A stretch of DNA of 64,000 nt, from assembly GCF_014023275.1 (NCBI RefSeq), contig NZ_CP054698.1, positions 3,968,001-4,032,000 of the forward strand, given 5' to 3'. The notes beneath the pieces are model-generated. The model saw only the letters and a list, made by a program, of their open reading frames with translations. It had not been told where the DNA came from and did no database searches. Positions 26,926-37,032 of the stretch are shown piece by piece (positions within the stretch are counted from its first letter, which is position 1; each line of letters begins with the position of its first letter). The position numbers and the translations under genes are program-made. This stretch comes from Nostoc edaphicum CCNP1411. GTDB taxonomy: Bacteria > Cyanobacteriota > Cyanobacteriia > Cyanobacteriales > Nostocaceae.

Positions 26926-28776
26926 CTAATCCGATTGTCTTACTTCATACTGCATTTGATGATATTTCCAAAGCTTACCTTTTAGTTCCAAAAGTTCTTG
27001 ATATTTACCTTGTTCTACTATCCGTCCCTGTTCTAAAACTACAACTTTATCTGCTTTAGAAATAGTAGAAAGACGGTGAGCGATCGCAATTACTGTTTTA
27101 CCAACAGATAGCTTTTCTAATGAATCTTGAATTAAGCGCTCAGATAGTGAATCTAAGGCGCTAGTTGCTTCATCCAAAATCAAAATTTCGGGGTTCCTTA
27201 GCAAAGCTCGTGCAATAGCAATTCGCTGTCTTTGTCCTCCAGATAATCTAACACCCCGATCTCCCAATTGGGTGTTAAAACCTTCGGGCATTTCTAAAAT
27301 AAATTCTAGTGCGTTTGCTAGTTTAGCTGCTTCTTGAATTTCCTCATTAGTTGCTTCTGGAGTCCCGTAAGAAATATTTTCCCAAACATTAGTATTGAAG
27401 ATAAAAGTATCCTGACTGACAACAGCTATTTTGCGACGCAGAGAGTTAATTTCAAACTGCTGAATATCAATTTCATCAATATAGAGATATCCATCTGTAG
27501 CATTATAAAATCTGGGAATTAAATCCGCAAGAGTTGTTTTACCAGCACCAGAGGCTCCGACTAATGCTGTCATTTTTCCCTTTTCAATAGTTAGGGTAAT
27601 ATTATGCAGCACTAGATTTTCATCATCATAACCAAAATCTACAGATACTAAATCTATTGATCTTTTTAAACCAGTAAACTGAACTTTGCCATTTTTAAAG
27701 TAATATTTTTCCTCCGTTGTCAACAGCTTTTTAACATTGTCTGCCGAACCATGTAAAGTACTGAGATATGCTCTCGTCCCATTGATATCTTGAACGAAGG
27801 GAATAAAGCGAAATAACACAAAGAAAAAGGTTAGCAAAGAAGCAACTTGTAGTGTTCCATTGGTAACAAGGCTAGTGAAAGCCAAAATAATCATTCCCAC
27901 CAATACCGTAGTTGCTACCCCTTCGGCAATTGGCTTCACAAGTGTCCAAGTGAATACAACTTTTGTTGTAGAACTTATTACTTTGTCGCTAGCTTTGTAG
28001 TAACGCTGACGCTCAAATTCTTGAGTACCGCAGGTGTGAACAGTCCGAATTCCATTAATAAATTCTATGGCTGTTGATGTAAAATTAGCATTAGCAGTTG
28101 TCATCCCAAAACTTGATTCTCTGACTCTAGCGTTCAGATTAGACAACCCCACACCTAAAAGTGTAAATAGTAATGCTGAAATTAGCGTCAGTTGCCATGA
28201 TATCAAAAACATTGATATTAAGTAGACAATAGTTGTCAATCCTCTTGTTACTAAAAAAGCACCGCCACTGAAACCCTGTCTGATCTTTTCGATTTCTGTG
28301 GTAATTGTGTTAATTAGTTCACCAGAACGAGTTTTGGCAAAGTAACTCAGCGATAAAGATTGTAACTGTTCAAAAATTTGCTTACGTAAGCGGTCGGCAA
28401 GATGTAGTTGAGATAATTCAGTATAGACTTGAGAAAAATAATTGAAGGTAGCACGTAACCAAGTACTCAATAAAATCAGCAAAGATACGCGGTAGAGGCG
28501 ATTAATTGCTGATGTCTTGGCTCCCAGAATCCAAATATCAAACCATTCTATTCCTGTTTGGACAGGTTGAGCATTGGGGCTGGTTAAACTTTGCAAAAAT
28601 GAAAGTAAGAAACCAATACTCACGCCTTCAAAAGTTGCCGCCAAAATCGAAAATATCAGAGCTAAAATTGCAATTTTGCGAAAGTGTTTAAATTCTCGCA
28701 ATATCAAATAGTTTTCTTGCCAAAAGCTGGTAGCTTTGAGCAGATTACGAAGTTGTTGAGGAAGTTGAGAATGCAT
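26926..28776 (-). CDS. hepA: HepA-like ABC exporter (membrane plus ATPase domains)
   Basis: This is a 616-residue half-transporter. Six membrane segments lie in residues 30-330. The nucleotide-binding domain follows with Walker A GASGAGKTT, signature LSGGQRQR, Walker B ILILDEATSALD and switch His (IAHRLSTI). In Anabaena, HepA exports or helps deposit the heterocyst envelope polysaccharide, and mutants lack that layer. Assignment to HepA rather than another MsbA-like exporter rests on the neighbourhood: a HepC-like sugar transferase directly upstream, then a Wzc-like protein and many glycosyltransferases. It should act as a homodimer in the inner membrane. Confidence 0.75.
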   Translation of the reverse strand: MHSQLPQQLRNLLKATSFWQENYLILREFKHFRKIAILALIFSILAATFEGVSIGFLLSFLQSLTSPNAQPVQTGIEWFDIWILGAKTSAINRLYRVSLLILLSTWLRATFNYFSQVYTELSQLHLADRLRKQIFEQLQSLSLSYFAKTRSGELINTITTEIEKIRQGFSGGAFLVTRGLTTIVYLISMFLISWQLTLISALLFTLLGVGLSNLNARVRESSFGMTTANANFTSTAIEFINGIRTVHTCGTQEFERQRYYKASDKVISSTTKVVFTWTLVKPIAEGVATTVLVGMIILAFTSLVTNGTLQVASLLTFFFVLFRFIPFVQDINGTRAYLSTLHGSADNVKKLLTTEEKYYFKNGKVQFTGLKRSIDLVSVDFGYDDENLVLHNITLTIEKGKMTALVGASGAGKTTLADLIPRFYNATDGYLYIDEIDIQQFEINSLRRKIAVVSQDTFIFNTNVWENISYGTPEATNEEIQEAAKLANALEFILEMPEGFNTQLGDRGVRLSGGQRQRIAIARALLRNPEILILDEATSALDSLSERLIQDSLEKLSVGKTVIAIAHRLSTISKADKVVVLEQGRIVEQGKYQELLELKGKLWKYHQMQYEVRQSD

Positions 28777-28884
28777 GAATTTTATAATAATAGTTTGGCA
28801 AGGTAGATAGACCGCTATAGATGCTACGCAAGCAATTTTTACTTTAGCCTCAGTGCGGTAGATGAAATCATCAATTACGGAAGA

Positions 28885-29080
28885 AGAATTCAGAATTCAG
28901 GAGCCAGAATCCAGAATGGATTCTGTGCGACTGGATGGAAAATCGAGGTTTAGAGCAAGCGATTTTAAGACACTCAAGGATTCGCTACCGCTACGCTATC
29001 GTGGAGAAGAAAAAATTCTTTCCGTGACTGTTGCCCCTGACTTGACTGTTGAGGTATTCTGAATTCTGAATTCTGACTCC
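28885..29080. repeat. Palindromic dispersed repeat between hepA and hepC
   Basis: The ends are AGAATTCAGAATTCAGGAG and CTGAATTCTGACTCC-type sequences. It fills nearly all of the 28777-29083 gap, so a hepA promoter would have to lie in the first hundred bases upstream of its start. The short plus-strand open frame across it is repeat-derived. Confidence 0.65.
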
Positions 29081-29083
29081 TTT

Positions 29084-29785
29084 TCATAGGGTTTGGCCAT
29101 CCAGATGTAACAGGTGAGACTGTGCCTCTACTTCCCATAAAGCTGGTAGTTTATTTAGCTGTACTGCATCTTCTAAAGTCCAACAACGAGAGCCGGTTAA
29201 ACTCATGTCACCCCGCAGCACGTTAAATAACTGTGGCAGATTGTTGAGATTGTATTTGCCCATCCAACGCTCTAGGGGTGTGGTGTTGTACGTGCAAAAA
29301 CTCATCGATTGAAAGAGTTTACCCCGTTCTCCAACACGCCATTCATGACAAAAAAGTGATCCTGGTGAGTAAACCTGCATCAACACAATCAATCCCAGCA
29401 TTACTGGACTCAGTAATAGCAGCAACCCTAAAGCAGCAATCCAATCAATTAGTCGCTGCAATTGTCTGAAGGGTAGTTTTTTGCCAGTGGGTATGCTGAG
29501 GAATATTGGCTTTTGAGCTTCTTCACATGCATCTGCCCAAAACCGGAGCGAAGCTTCACCCAGCTTTGGATCTATGCTTACCAAACTTACTGGAGAATGT
29601 TGTAAGCATTTTACTAGCGATCGCTTACTATCTAATGCAGGCAGATATGGTTGTTTAACTTTTCCAGGCACCTTCACCAACAACTTACCGCGCCGCCATT
29701 GGAGTGTGCAGTACCCACGATTATCTTGGTTTTCCTGGGTTACATCATATAAATTCTGTAGAGTTGGAATTATTGAAGTTGTCAT
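29084..29785 (-). CDS. hepC: HepC-like undecaprenyl-phosphate sugar transferase
   Basis: The 233-residue protein has a poorly conserved N-terminal half and one membrane segment (LIDWIAALGLLLLLSPVMLGLIVL, about residues 110-135). A shortened bacterial sugar-transferase domain follows with FCHEWRVGERGKLF, NLNNLPQLFNVLRGDMSLTG and SRCWTL. Enzymes of this family transfer the first sugar phosphate to the lipid carrier and so start each repeat unit. The KYNLNNLPQL block is in the position of the catalytic region of WcaJ/WbaP enzymes. HepC in Anabaena has this size and sits beside hepA, as here. Symbol assigned from that combination. Confidence 0.7.
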   Translation of the reverse strand: MTTSIIPTLQNLYDVTQENQDNRGYCTLQWRRGKLLVKVPGKVKQPYLPALDSKRSLVKCLQHSPVSLVSIDPKLGEASLRFWADACEEAQKPIFLSIPTGKKLPFRQLQRLIDWIAALGLLLLLSPVMLGLIVLMQVYSPGSLFCHEWRVGERGKLFQSMSFCTYNTTPLERWMGKYNLNNLPQLFNVLRGDMSLTGSRCWTLEDAVQLNKLPALWEVEAQSHLLHLDGQTL

Positions 29786-30313
29786 AATGTCTTTGGGTTT
29801 ATACAGGAGTGAATTACTGAGGCGTTATCAAAGGCTATCAATGCCAAAGACCCAAATCCGAATCTTGTTGTCAGTCCAAAAAGATTGAGGGCAAAAATAT
29901 GCTATTGCTATTTGCCACTCAGCCAAGCACACATCATGCAGAATTCTGCTGGTGTAGAGGTGTACAAATCAACGTTACTATCAATATTCATGGGTAATTG
30001 GTATTTTTCCGGTAACTACTGAAAGTAGAAATGTGTAGAGGGAAATTACCCATAAATCTATATATACGTTTAATCGTACTGAGGTGTTTCTTGTGTCGAT
30101 AGATTTACCAAAACCAGTCCACTCTTGTCTTCTAGCCTTTATGAAGGTGCTTTAATCTCTAGAATATAAGACTATGTAGAAATAGCGATCGCTCAAATAA
30201 ATTCTTTATTTACTCTTTAAAGAGCCAGTGATTTCCCTGAAAATCCATAAAGATAGCATAAATATACTGAAATTTTCCTGATAGCAATAAAATTAAATTT
30301 TGGTCATAAAAAT

Positions 30314-30460
30314 GTAGGGGCAATTCATGAATTGCCCCTACCTAATCAGTCTTTACCTCGTTCCCAGTCTCCGACTGGGAATGCCATCCTAGAGGCTCCG
30401 CCTCCCTTACTCGCGGCAGAGCCGCTTTGAATGCATTTCCAGCCAGAGGCTAGAAACGAG
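30314..30460. repeat. Perfect 28-bp palindrome and 104-bp inverted-repeat element
   Basis: Positions 30314-30341 form GTAGGGGCAATTCA with its exact complement. Positions 30357-30460 begin CTCGTTCCCAGTCTCCGACT and end with the matching inverted copy finishing AACGAG, a familiar Nostoc-type dispersed repeat. The rest of 29786-30470 contains no supported gene and is the probable promoter region of the hepC-like gene. Confidence 0.65.
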
Positions 30461-30470
30461 AAATTACGAA

Positions 30471-32699
30471 TTACTTTTCTACAGCTTGTCGCAGGGCTAA
30501 TTGCTGTTGTTTGATATAAGGTACGTAATTACTGCTAGAGTTTGATACCCCATTAGCTACAACCCCAATCAGATTTAACTTACTCAGCATGGCTGTTGCT
30601 TGATTAAGCTGACTCCGCGTCACAATACCAATGCTTGCCACCATAACCACGCTACGACAAGATGAGGCGGTGAGCATAGCATCCACCAAGCCGAGAACTG
30701 GGGGAGCATCTATCAGTACCAAATCATAGTTTTCCTCAAATGCTGCCATTAGTTGCATCATCCGAGGCGAACTCAACAGATTAGCTGGATCAGCAGGTTT
30801 GGGGCCGGCGGTCAAAATATCGATGTAAGCGGAACCTGAGTATTGCAGACTAATCTGGTTGGGTAGACTTGCATCACTCGCCAATAGAGTTGAAAGCCCC
30901 TGCTCGTTAGGAAGATTCAGTTGGTGGTGTAGACTGGGATCGCGTAAATTGGCATCAATGAGCAGTACCCTTTTGTGTAAACGGGCAGCACTCATCGCCA
31001 AACCCAACGCCAAAGCTGATTTACCCTCATCGGCTAAAGCCGAGGTGATCATCAAAGATTTTAAGCTAGTAACAGTATTTAAAAGTTCAATGTTTTTGTA
31101 AATCAGATCCAGCGATTCCCAACGCGGTGGAGATTGCAATACCTGAATCGTCCAGGGGGCAAGAACTTCTGGCTTCCCAAAAGGTAACTTGATCATTGAT
31201 TCTCTGGGTTTGGCTGGCGGTAATTTGGGAGTTGTTCCCAACAACGGCATAGCCATTTGCTTCTCCAACTCAGCAGTGGTGTGAACTGCATCATCAGCCG
31301 ATTCCCGAATAAAGGCAGCAATACCTCCTAACATTAACCCTACCACAGCACCTAACAGCAAATTCTGCTGAAGATTGGGGCCTAATTGTGCGCCCTGTTG
31401 GGGATCTTCTACCACTTCCCAATTAAATCCACCCTTGGAAAGTTCTTGCCGCAATTGCTGTTCTGCTCTTAAAAGTTGTTCTAATCTTTCACGACTAAAT
31501 TGCAACTGCGGTAGCATCCGATTGTAATAAGCTAACAGAGGCGGGAAACGTTTAATTTCCAAACGTAGCTCGTTTTCTTTCTGAACTAAAGTTTGATCGC
31601 GAGCAGTTAAGGCAACTATATTAGTCTGCGTTTCCACTAGCTGACCGGCAAGGCTGAGATCAATTTCACCGAGTTGTCCTCGTTCGAGAAGAGAGTCTCC
31701 AGAAGTGAAAGCACCAGCAGACTTTCCGCCTAAAGTTCTTCCTACTTCTTGTTGTAATAATTCCTTCTGTCCCTGAAGCTGTTCTTTGAGCTTTTGCACA
31801 CTCGGAGTTTGATCTGTAAAGCGTAAACGTTCTTGTGCTAGTGCTAGTTCGCTTTTTTGGATTTCGTTGAGTAAGCTTTGGTAGCGAGTAGACTGACTCA
31901 GACGAGAAGCAACTAGAGCATTTTGGGGAGAACGATTAAGTTGTTCTTCTAAAGATTTTTGGCGTGCTAAAGCTTCCCCATATTGGGCGCGAGTTGTCTG
32001 TCTTTCTTGGCCAATATTGTTCAAAGCTGTCTCAATAGCTTTCGCCTGTGACTCTGGATCAATTAAGTTCTGATTTCTCCGAAACCTTTGTAAATTTGTT
32101 TCAGCCGCGTTTACTTCTTCACTGGCTTTACTTAACTGTTCCCTGATAATTTGCAAACCTTTTTGCAAACGAGAACTCTGTTGCTGTTTGTTATATTCCA
32201 CATAAACTTGTCGAATTGCACCCAGAACTTTTTGTGTTTTTTCTGGATCTCCAGCAGTGTATTCAACTTGAAATATTTTAGTAGCAACATTATCTTCTTT
32301 GCTCCTTAATTGAGTTAAGACCAAAGAAGCTTTAATCTCAGATGTACTTATATCTGGATAGTCAGACTGAAGTTTATCAACTGCTTTTTGGATGAGTCCC
32401 GAACTCTGCATCAAGTTAAGCTGAGTAGCAGTATCTATAAACACATTCGAGTCAGTAAACTGGTTGTCTACCCCAGCACCTTCTTTCTTACCCTGATAGT
32501 TAGGCTCTACAAGCAGTTGCATAGAACTTCTATAAGTAGGTTTGGTTTTTAAAGTTACCATACTTGCAATAGCAATAGAAGCAACAAATACTGCTAAGAA
32601 CCAAGGGAATCTCCGCACAAATACGGCAAACATTTGTCCGTAACTTGGCTCATTTTCAGATGATGGAATTATTTGAGGATTTAGACTAGTTTGAACCAC
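30471..32699 (-). CDS. Wzc-like polysaccharide co-polymerase with BY-kinase domain
   Basis: The protein has 742 residues. An N-terminal Wzz domain has a membrane segment near residues 33-50 (WFLAVFVASIAIASMV) and is followed by long coiled coils (about 150-420). A second membrane segment (LLLGAVVGLMLGGIAAFI) comes next. The cytoplasmic CpsD/CapB-type kinase has Walker A ADEGKSALALGLA, A-prime VLLIDANLRDPSL and Walker B LVLIDAPPVLG. Such proteins control chain length and export of polysaccharides and are regulated by tyrosine phosphorylation. The C-terminal tail has only a few tyrosines (NYVPYI), fewer than in enterobacterial Wzc. It leads the group that includes the HepC-like and HepA-like genes. 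Confidence 0.9.
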   Translation of the reverse strand: MVQTSLNPQIIPSSENEPSYGQMFAVFVRRFPWFLAVFVASIAIASMVTLKTKPTYRSSMQLLVEPNYQGKKEGAGVDNQFTDSNVFIDTATQLNLMQSSGLIQKAVDKLQSDYPDISTSEIKASLVLTQLRSKEDNVATKIFQVEYTAGDPEKTQKVLGAIRQVYVEYNKQQQSSRLQKGLQIIREQLSKASEEVNAAETNLQRFRRNQNLIDPESQAKAIETALNNIGQERQTTRAQYGEALARQKSLEEQLNRSPQNALVASRLSQSTRYQSLLNEIQKSELALAQERLRFTDQTPSVQKLKEQLQGQKELLQQEVGRTLGGKSAGAFTSGDSLLERGQLGEIDLSLAGQLVETQTNIVALTARDQTLVQKENELRLEIKRFPPLLAYYNRMLPQLQFSRERLEQLLRAEQQLRQELSKGGFNWEVVEDPQQGAQLGPNLQQNLLLGAVVGLMLGGIAAFIRESADDAVHTTAELEKQMAMPLLGTTPKLPPAKPRESMIKLPFGKPEVLAPWTIQVLQSPPRWESLDLIYKNIELLNTVTSLKSLMITSALADEGKSALALGLAMSAARLHKRVLLIDANLRDPSLHHQLNLPNEQGLSTLLASDASLPNQISLQYSGSAYIDILTAGPKPADPANLLSSPRMMQLMAAFEENYDLVLIDAPPVLGLVDAMLTASSCRSVVMVASIGIVTRSQLNQATAMLSKLNLIGVVANGVSNSSSNYVPYIKQQQLALRQAVEK

Positions 32700-32741
32700 T
32701 TTTATATCCTTGTCTTCAAGATTTACGCTAAGAGATAAAGA

Positions 32742-32912
32742 AGAATTCAGAATTCAGAAGTCAGAATGTAATCAGTAGATAATTTAAATGTGTCGCTGGT
32801 TGAAGACTAGTAAATTTAACCTATGATTTTGCAAGTTTGGCAGAGTTCATGCTATTAGCGGATAGCTAAGGTTTAGCCCATTCTGAATTCTGACTCCTGA
32901 CTCCTGAATTCT
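32742..32912. repeat. Palindromic dispersed repeat with AGAATTC ends
   Basis: Inverted ends AGAATTCAGAATTCAGAAG and CTGACTCCTGAATTCT enclose gcggatagctaaggtttagc. It fills the gap between the GT4 gene and the Wzc-like gene. Confidence 0.7.
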
Positions 32913-32918
32913 TTATTA

Positions 32919-34010
32919 TTAAAGATGCACACCACAAGCTTGGTTAATAATTTGCTCAACTTTACTAAAGAATGCATTCTCTGAAAAGTTTGCTACTGCA
33001 TGATTACGGATGCGATCGTAATCCCAAGAAATGCCATTGGCTTCTAGTAATGCAAGTTGTAGAGATTCGGGTGTTTGTCTTTTGAAAAAGACTCCTGTTT
33101 CACCTGGAATTTGAGTATCTAATACTCCACCTGCTCCATAGGCGATGACTGGTGTGCCGCTAGCATTAGCCTCTACTGGAACTAACCCATAATCTTCTAG
33201 GGCTGCGACAATAATAGACTTGGCTTTGGAAAACAAGTCTTTGCGGGTTCTATCACTTACGTGTCCCAAGAATTCAATATTTTGTAATGCTTTGGATTTT
33301 AACCGTGCTTGTTCTGGCCCATCACCAGATATTAATAACCGCCACCCCAACCAATTAAAAGCTTCGACTATTATATCAAGTCGCTTATAACTGATCATCC
33401 GGGCGGAGGCCAGATAATATTCATCTTTTATATCTGAAAAAAGAAATTTACTAGTATCAATTGGATAATTCACCATCATTGCCTTTTTGCCATAAATATT
33501 TTCAATACGGCGGGCAACAACACTAGAATTAGCAATATAAAGATCAGGTTCCTGGGCATATTTCAGGTCTACCTTTCTCATGACTTGAAATACTTGTTCT
33601 ATTAAAGGAGCAAAATATCTATAGTCTCCGTACTCTCTTAAATAAGTTGCTGTATCCCATAAGAAACGGGTGACGTTATGGCAAAAGCAAATGTGGCGGG
33701 CATTGGGATTTTTTCGCACTGCTTTGGCAAAGCTGGTGCTACTACTAATAATTAAATCGTAGTCTTGTAGATCCAAGGCGCGAAAGGCAGGAAAATATAG
33801 AGGAGCCATCGACCTAAAATATTTTGCTGCACCAGGAATCTTTTGTAAGAAAGTTGTGTTGACTACGCGATCGCCTAGATCGATAGTTTTTTGTGGATCG
33901 TACAGAGATGTGAAAATATCTGCTTCAGGATACCGTTTACAAAGCAGTTCAAACACACGCTCTGCCCCACCTCGCTGGGTTAAATAATCGTGGACTAGAG
34001 CAATTTTCAT
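32919..34010 (-). CDS. Glycosyltransferase family 4
   Basis: This 363-residue GT-B protein starts MKIALVHDYLTQRGGAERVF, the usual acceptor-domain loop, and includes the CFCHNVTRFLWD segment of the mannosyltransferase-like GT4 branch. The donor domain has YLASARMISYKRLDIIVEAF and the E-x7-E region EDYGLVPVEANASGTPV. It is probably an early glycosyltransferase of the polysaccharide repeat unit. The stop codon lies only a few bases from a dispersed repeat that separates it from the Wzc-like gene. Confidence 0.88.
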   Translation of the reverse strand: MKIALVHDYLTQRGGAERVFELLCKRYPEADIFTSLYDPQKTIDLGDRVVNTTFLQKIPGAAKYFRSMAPLYFPAFRALDLQDYDLIISSSTSFAKAVRKNPNARHICFCHNVTRFLWDTATYLREYGDYRYFAPLIEQVFQVMRKVDLKYAQEPDLYIANSSVVARRIENIYGKKAMMVNYPIDTSKFLFSDIKDEYYLASARMISYKRLDIIVEAFNWLGWRLLISGDGPEQARLKSKALQNIEFLGHVSDRTRKDLFSKAKSIIVAALEDYGLVPVEANASGTPVIAYGAGGVLDTQIPGETGVFFKRQTPESLQLALLEANGISWDYDRIRNHAVANFSENAFFSKVEQIINQACGVHL

Positions 34011-34140
34011 GAATTTAACCTAAAGTTTCGATCAGGTTTATTTCAACGCTCCCCAGCAAATATATTATCAACAACTTTAGTGTTCAGCAGTATAACTTCC
34101 TATCCTCTTCACGAAATTCTGGCGACAAATACATACGTTG

Positions 34141-34275
34141 GTAGGGGCCTCGGAGATCCCCCCAACCCCCCTTAAAAAGGGGGGCTTTTTTAATTTTCAC
34201 CCCCTTTTTAAGGGGGTCGCCGCAGGCGGGGGGATCTTTCCGAAACGTAAGGGGCGTACAGCTGTACGCCCCTAC
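34141..34275. repeat. MITE-like repeat with GTAGGGGC ends
   Basis: The inverted ends GTAGGGGC and GCCCCTAC enclose two hairpins built from aacccccctt / aaggggggct and cccctttttaaggggg. No gene is present. Short open frames on both strands across it are spurious. Confidence 0.6.
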
Positions 34276-34295
34276 AGCCAATTCATTTGTCGCTA

Positions 34296-35609
34296 TTATC
34301 CAACTGCTACCAAGATTTTTTCTGAGGCGAAATAGTTGTTTTGCTCAGTTCGTAGTTGGTCGCAAAGTCTGCCTTCAGGTAATTCTACATCCTCATAAGT
34401 GAGAACTTGATCCTTAGAAATGTCTCGTTTCAGGCGACATCCTTCGGCTAAACCAATTGGTAGGAGATTTTGCTGTTGGACAATATTGGAATTCTCACAT
34501 TGTCCGTAGGTCATGTAGTAGCCGATGCCATCCAGGGTTTCTCCTGCTTTCAGGTCGATTTTGGCGGTGGTGACAACATCTACTAGCGGGCCTGCTAGTG
34601 GAGACATAACGGCATCACCGAATAGGACAGCACGCGCTACGGACAGGGGAACTTCAAAATGACAGAGGTGATAAGGAGTATAGAAGCTGTAAAGTGGGCC
34701 TTCGCCTAATTTATATAAGTTGAGATAGTGCTGTTGCTTGGGGTCGTCGTGAGTGGCAAATACATATACGCCTGGGCCTGGTTTTGCTCCAACTACATAA
34801 TCGACAATGCCGCCTAGTTCTTTGAGTTGTTCAACATCATATAACTGGGTCATTTCATCGACATAACCGTTGAAGTCATATCCCAGCATTCCCCGTTTGG
34901 CGACTTTCATCCCTGTGGCATTGGCAACGATCGCTTGCTCGAAGGAAATTTTGGTTCCGTCTGCGAAGCTAGCCACCATGTGGGGCTTTTGACCCCAACG
35001 TTTAGCAAATCCTTCTTGGGTGGTGGGATTGCGATAGGGGTCTTGGAGTCCTTTAATGTTACCGCACAATAAGGGAGTTAAACCAATGCTTTTGACAAAG
35101 CGGTAAAGGTTCATTTGTACCCCTGGCTGATCGCCATCGCAAGCGCTGAGAATGACGCCTGCTTTGTCGGCATACACTTTTAGGATGGGGCCAATGGTGC
35201 CGTCGAGTTCGGCATTCATCATGATCACATGTTTGCAATGAGCGATCGCTTCCATAACGATCTGAGCGCCAAATTCCACTGCACCTGTGACTTCGATTAA
35301 TGCATCGATGCCTTCAGCTCGACACAGTAACTTAGCGTCTTCTGTGACTGCATACTTACCGTTAGCGATCGCATCTTCTAATTCGCTGACAGTTGCAACA
35401 ACTTGAATATCTTCAATTCCTGCTTCCGAATAAGCTTGTTTGGCTGCGTCAATCTTGCGATTGGAGATAGCAACTAACTCCATTCCTGGCACTGAATTGA
35501 CAATTTGGTTGGCAATTCCTCGACCCATGAAACCAGCACCGATCATTCCTACTTTGATAGGATTTCCTGCTGCTGCACGAGCTTGTAAGGCGCGATCGAT
35601 AATAATCAT
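34296..35609 (-). CDS. NAD(P)-dependent oxidoreductase with C-terminal SAF domain
   Basis: The 437-residue protein has an N-terminal Rossmann fold (IKVGMIGAGFMGRGIANQIV), then a homoserine-dehydrogenase-like region (NAELDGTIGPIL, SACDGDQPGVQ). A C-terminal SAF-type domain lies near residues 360-430 (LPIGLAEGCRLKRDISKDQVL). SAF domains bind sugars or related ligands in sialic-acid-type enzymes. In this setting it probably oxidises or reduces a sugar or sugar-acid precursor of the polysaccharide, but the substrate cannot be read. It lies in the minus-strand cluster between two glycosyltransferase genes. Confidence 0.75.
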   Translation of the reverse strand: MIIIDRALQARAAAGNPIKVGMIGAGFMGRGIANQIVNSVPGMELVAISNRKIDAAKQAYSEAGIEDIQVVATVSELEDAIANGKYAVTEDAKLLCRAEGIDALIEVTGAVEFGAQIVMEAIAHCKHVIMMNAELDGTIGPILKVYADKAGVILSACDGDQPGVQMNLYRFVKSIGLTPLLCGNIKGLQDPYRNPTTQEGFAKRWGQKPHMVASFADGTKISFEQAIVANATGMKVAKRGMLGYDFNGYVDEMTQLYDVEQLKELGGIVDYVVGAKPGPGVYVFATHDDPKQQHYLNLYKLGEGPLYSFYTPYHLCHFEVPLSVARAVLFGDAVMSPLAGPLVDVVTTAKIDLKAGETLDGIGYYMTYGQCENSNIVQQQNLLPIGLAEGCRLKRDISKDQVLTYEDVELPEGRLCDQLRTEQNNYFASEKILVAVG

Positions 35610-35719
35610 GAACTAAACTCCTTTTTGGAACTGTTGGTTGTGATACAAATTCTCTATAAACTTGCACTTAATGATTTGTTACAACTAAATATTAAGTACA
35701 TTTTCATAGTTAATTGGTG

Positions 35720-36976
35720 TTAGCGTAGGCGTAGCCCGCCGGAGGCATCGCTACTAACCAGTTGTTTGCTAGATGTCTGCTTTTTCTGGCTGTGGTTTTC
35801 GATAATTTGCTCTATAGTATTTCGGTATACTTGGGCAAAGTTCTCTTTAGTATGATTTGCTCTTACATATTCCCACGCCTTTCGAGACATACTTTTCAGG
35901 TCTTCTATAGGCAAATTAGAAATTCTTCTAACTGCCGCTTGAATTTCTGCGATCGAAGAATTCTTTAATAGGACACCGTAATCCTCATGCACATCAACGC
36001 TAGTTTCGTAATTGACGATCGGGATTAATCCTGTATGCATACAAGTGATAACGCTGCCCGCTCCACCTTCTGCTGCTGAAACTAACACAGTACCAATACA
36101 ACTATTGCTAACTTCTATAAACTCAGGGCTAGTAACATCAATCCAACCATAAGTATGGATGTTTGGTGTTTCGTAAAGCTCTTGATGGAAAGCTTGTTCA
36201 AATTCTGGTTCCTGCTTAATTGGCCCACAAACTGTTAAATGGAAATCTGGCATTTGTGCAAATGCTTCTAAAACTAAATCCAGACCTTTATGAACAAACC
36301 CGTGACTAGCAAACCATAAAAAATGTTTTCTTGCGGCTTCAAAATCTTTTTGTTCTGGCCAAGGATAGACAGTAGGATTAGAAAGCGGTACACGATAAAT
36401 CGGTTTATTCGCGTATTTGAAGGTATTGATGGTAAATTCATTCCCTAAAACTATGCCATAGTCGGCATATTCAATTCCCAAATTAGGCACTTCATATCGC
36501 TGTGGACAGAGAGTAATTCCTCGCCGTTGTTGTAGTTCTAAATGTCTATGACATTCAGCCGCATTACGAAACACCATATTCGCAATGTCAACGTGGAAAA
36601 TTTTCACACAATCTCTATTGAGTTTTGGTGCTAGTTCTTGCATCCGATGACGGACATCGATGAAAAATGAATAATGTTTTTCAGGAACGAATTCATCATT
36701 GTAGAACTGAATAACATCAACGTTATAACCAAGATCCAAAAATGTTTGCACCATCCGCCAAACCTCCCAGTACCAAGTGTGGTCGTGGGGTATGGGCTGA
36801 CCAGCTTTTAACAAGAATGGCTCAATCCGGTAAGAAAAAAGTACATTCCCTCTAGAAGGCTGGTTTGGTTTGAGTGAAACAACCTTTAAGCCTTTGATGT
36901 AATTAATGCGATTTACTACTTTTTTTAACAACGAATTGATAGAAGTAGTCAGATGGGATAGAGTATTATTTGGCAT
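35720..36976 (-). CDS. GT-B glycosyltransferase
   Basis: The 418-residue protein has an N-terminal acceptor part (RGNVLFSYRIEPFLL, GYNVDVIQFYNDEF). The C-terminal half has features of family 4 (HFLWFASHGFVHKGLDLVLE, VCGPIKQEPEF) and VLVSAAEGGAGSVITCMHTG in place of a strict E-x7-E motif. The last residues (SSDASGGLRLR) are encoded by a common dispersed repeat, gcgtaggcgtagcccgccgg, so the original C-terminus was probably replaced. It belongs to the HEP-like cluster. Specificity unknown. Confidence 0.75.
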   Translation of the reverse strand: MPNNTLSHLTTSINSLLKKVVNRINYIKGLKVVSLKPNQPSRGNVLFSYRIEPFLLKAGQPIPHDHTWYWEVWRMVQTFLDLGYNVDVIQFYNDEFVPEKHYSFFIDVRHRMQELAPKLNRDCVKIFHVDIANMVFRNAAECHRHLELQQRRGITLCPQRYEVPNLGIEYADYGIVLGNEFTINTFKYANKPIYRVPLSNPTVYPWPEQKDFEAARKHFLWFASHGFVHKGLDLVLEAFAQMPDFHLTVCGPIKQEPEFEQAFHQELYETPNIHTYGWIDVTSPEFIEVSNSCIGTVLVSAAEGGAGSVITCMHTGLIPIVNYETSVDVHEDYGVLLKNSSIAEIQAAVRRISNLPIEDLKSMSRKAWEYVRANHTKENFAQVYRNTIEQIIENHSQKKQTSSKQLVSSDASGGLRLR

Positions 36977-37032
36977 TTGATACCTCTTGTAATTGTGAAG
37001 TTAAACAAAGAGTATTTGCAACTTTCAAACAG

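Noticed and set aside
28862..29062. 66-residue plus-strand frame between hepA and hepC
   Set aside because: It consists almost entirely of the palindromic AGAATTC-type repeat.
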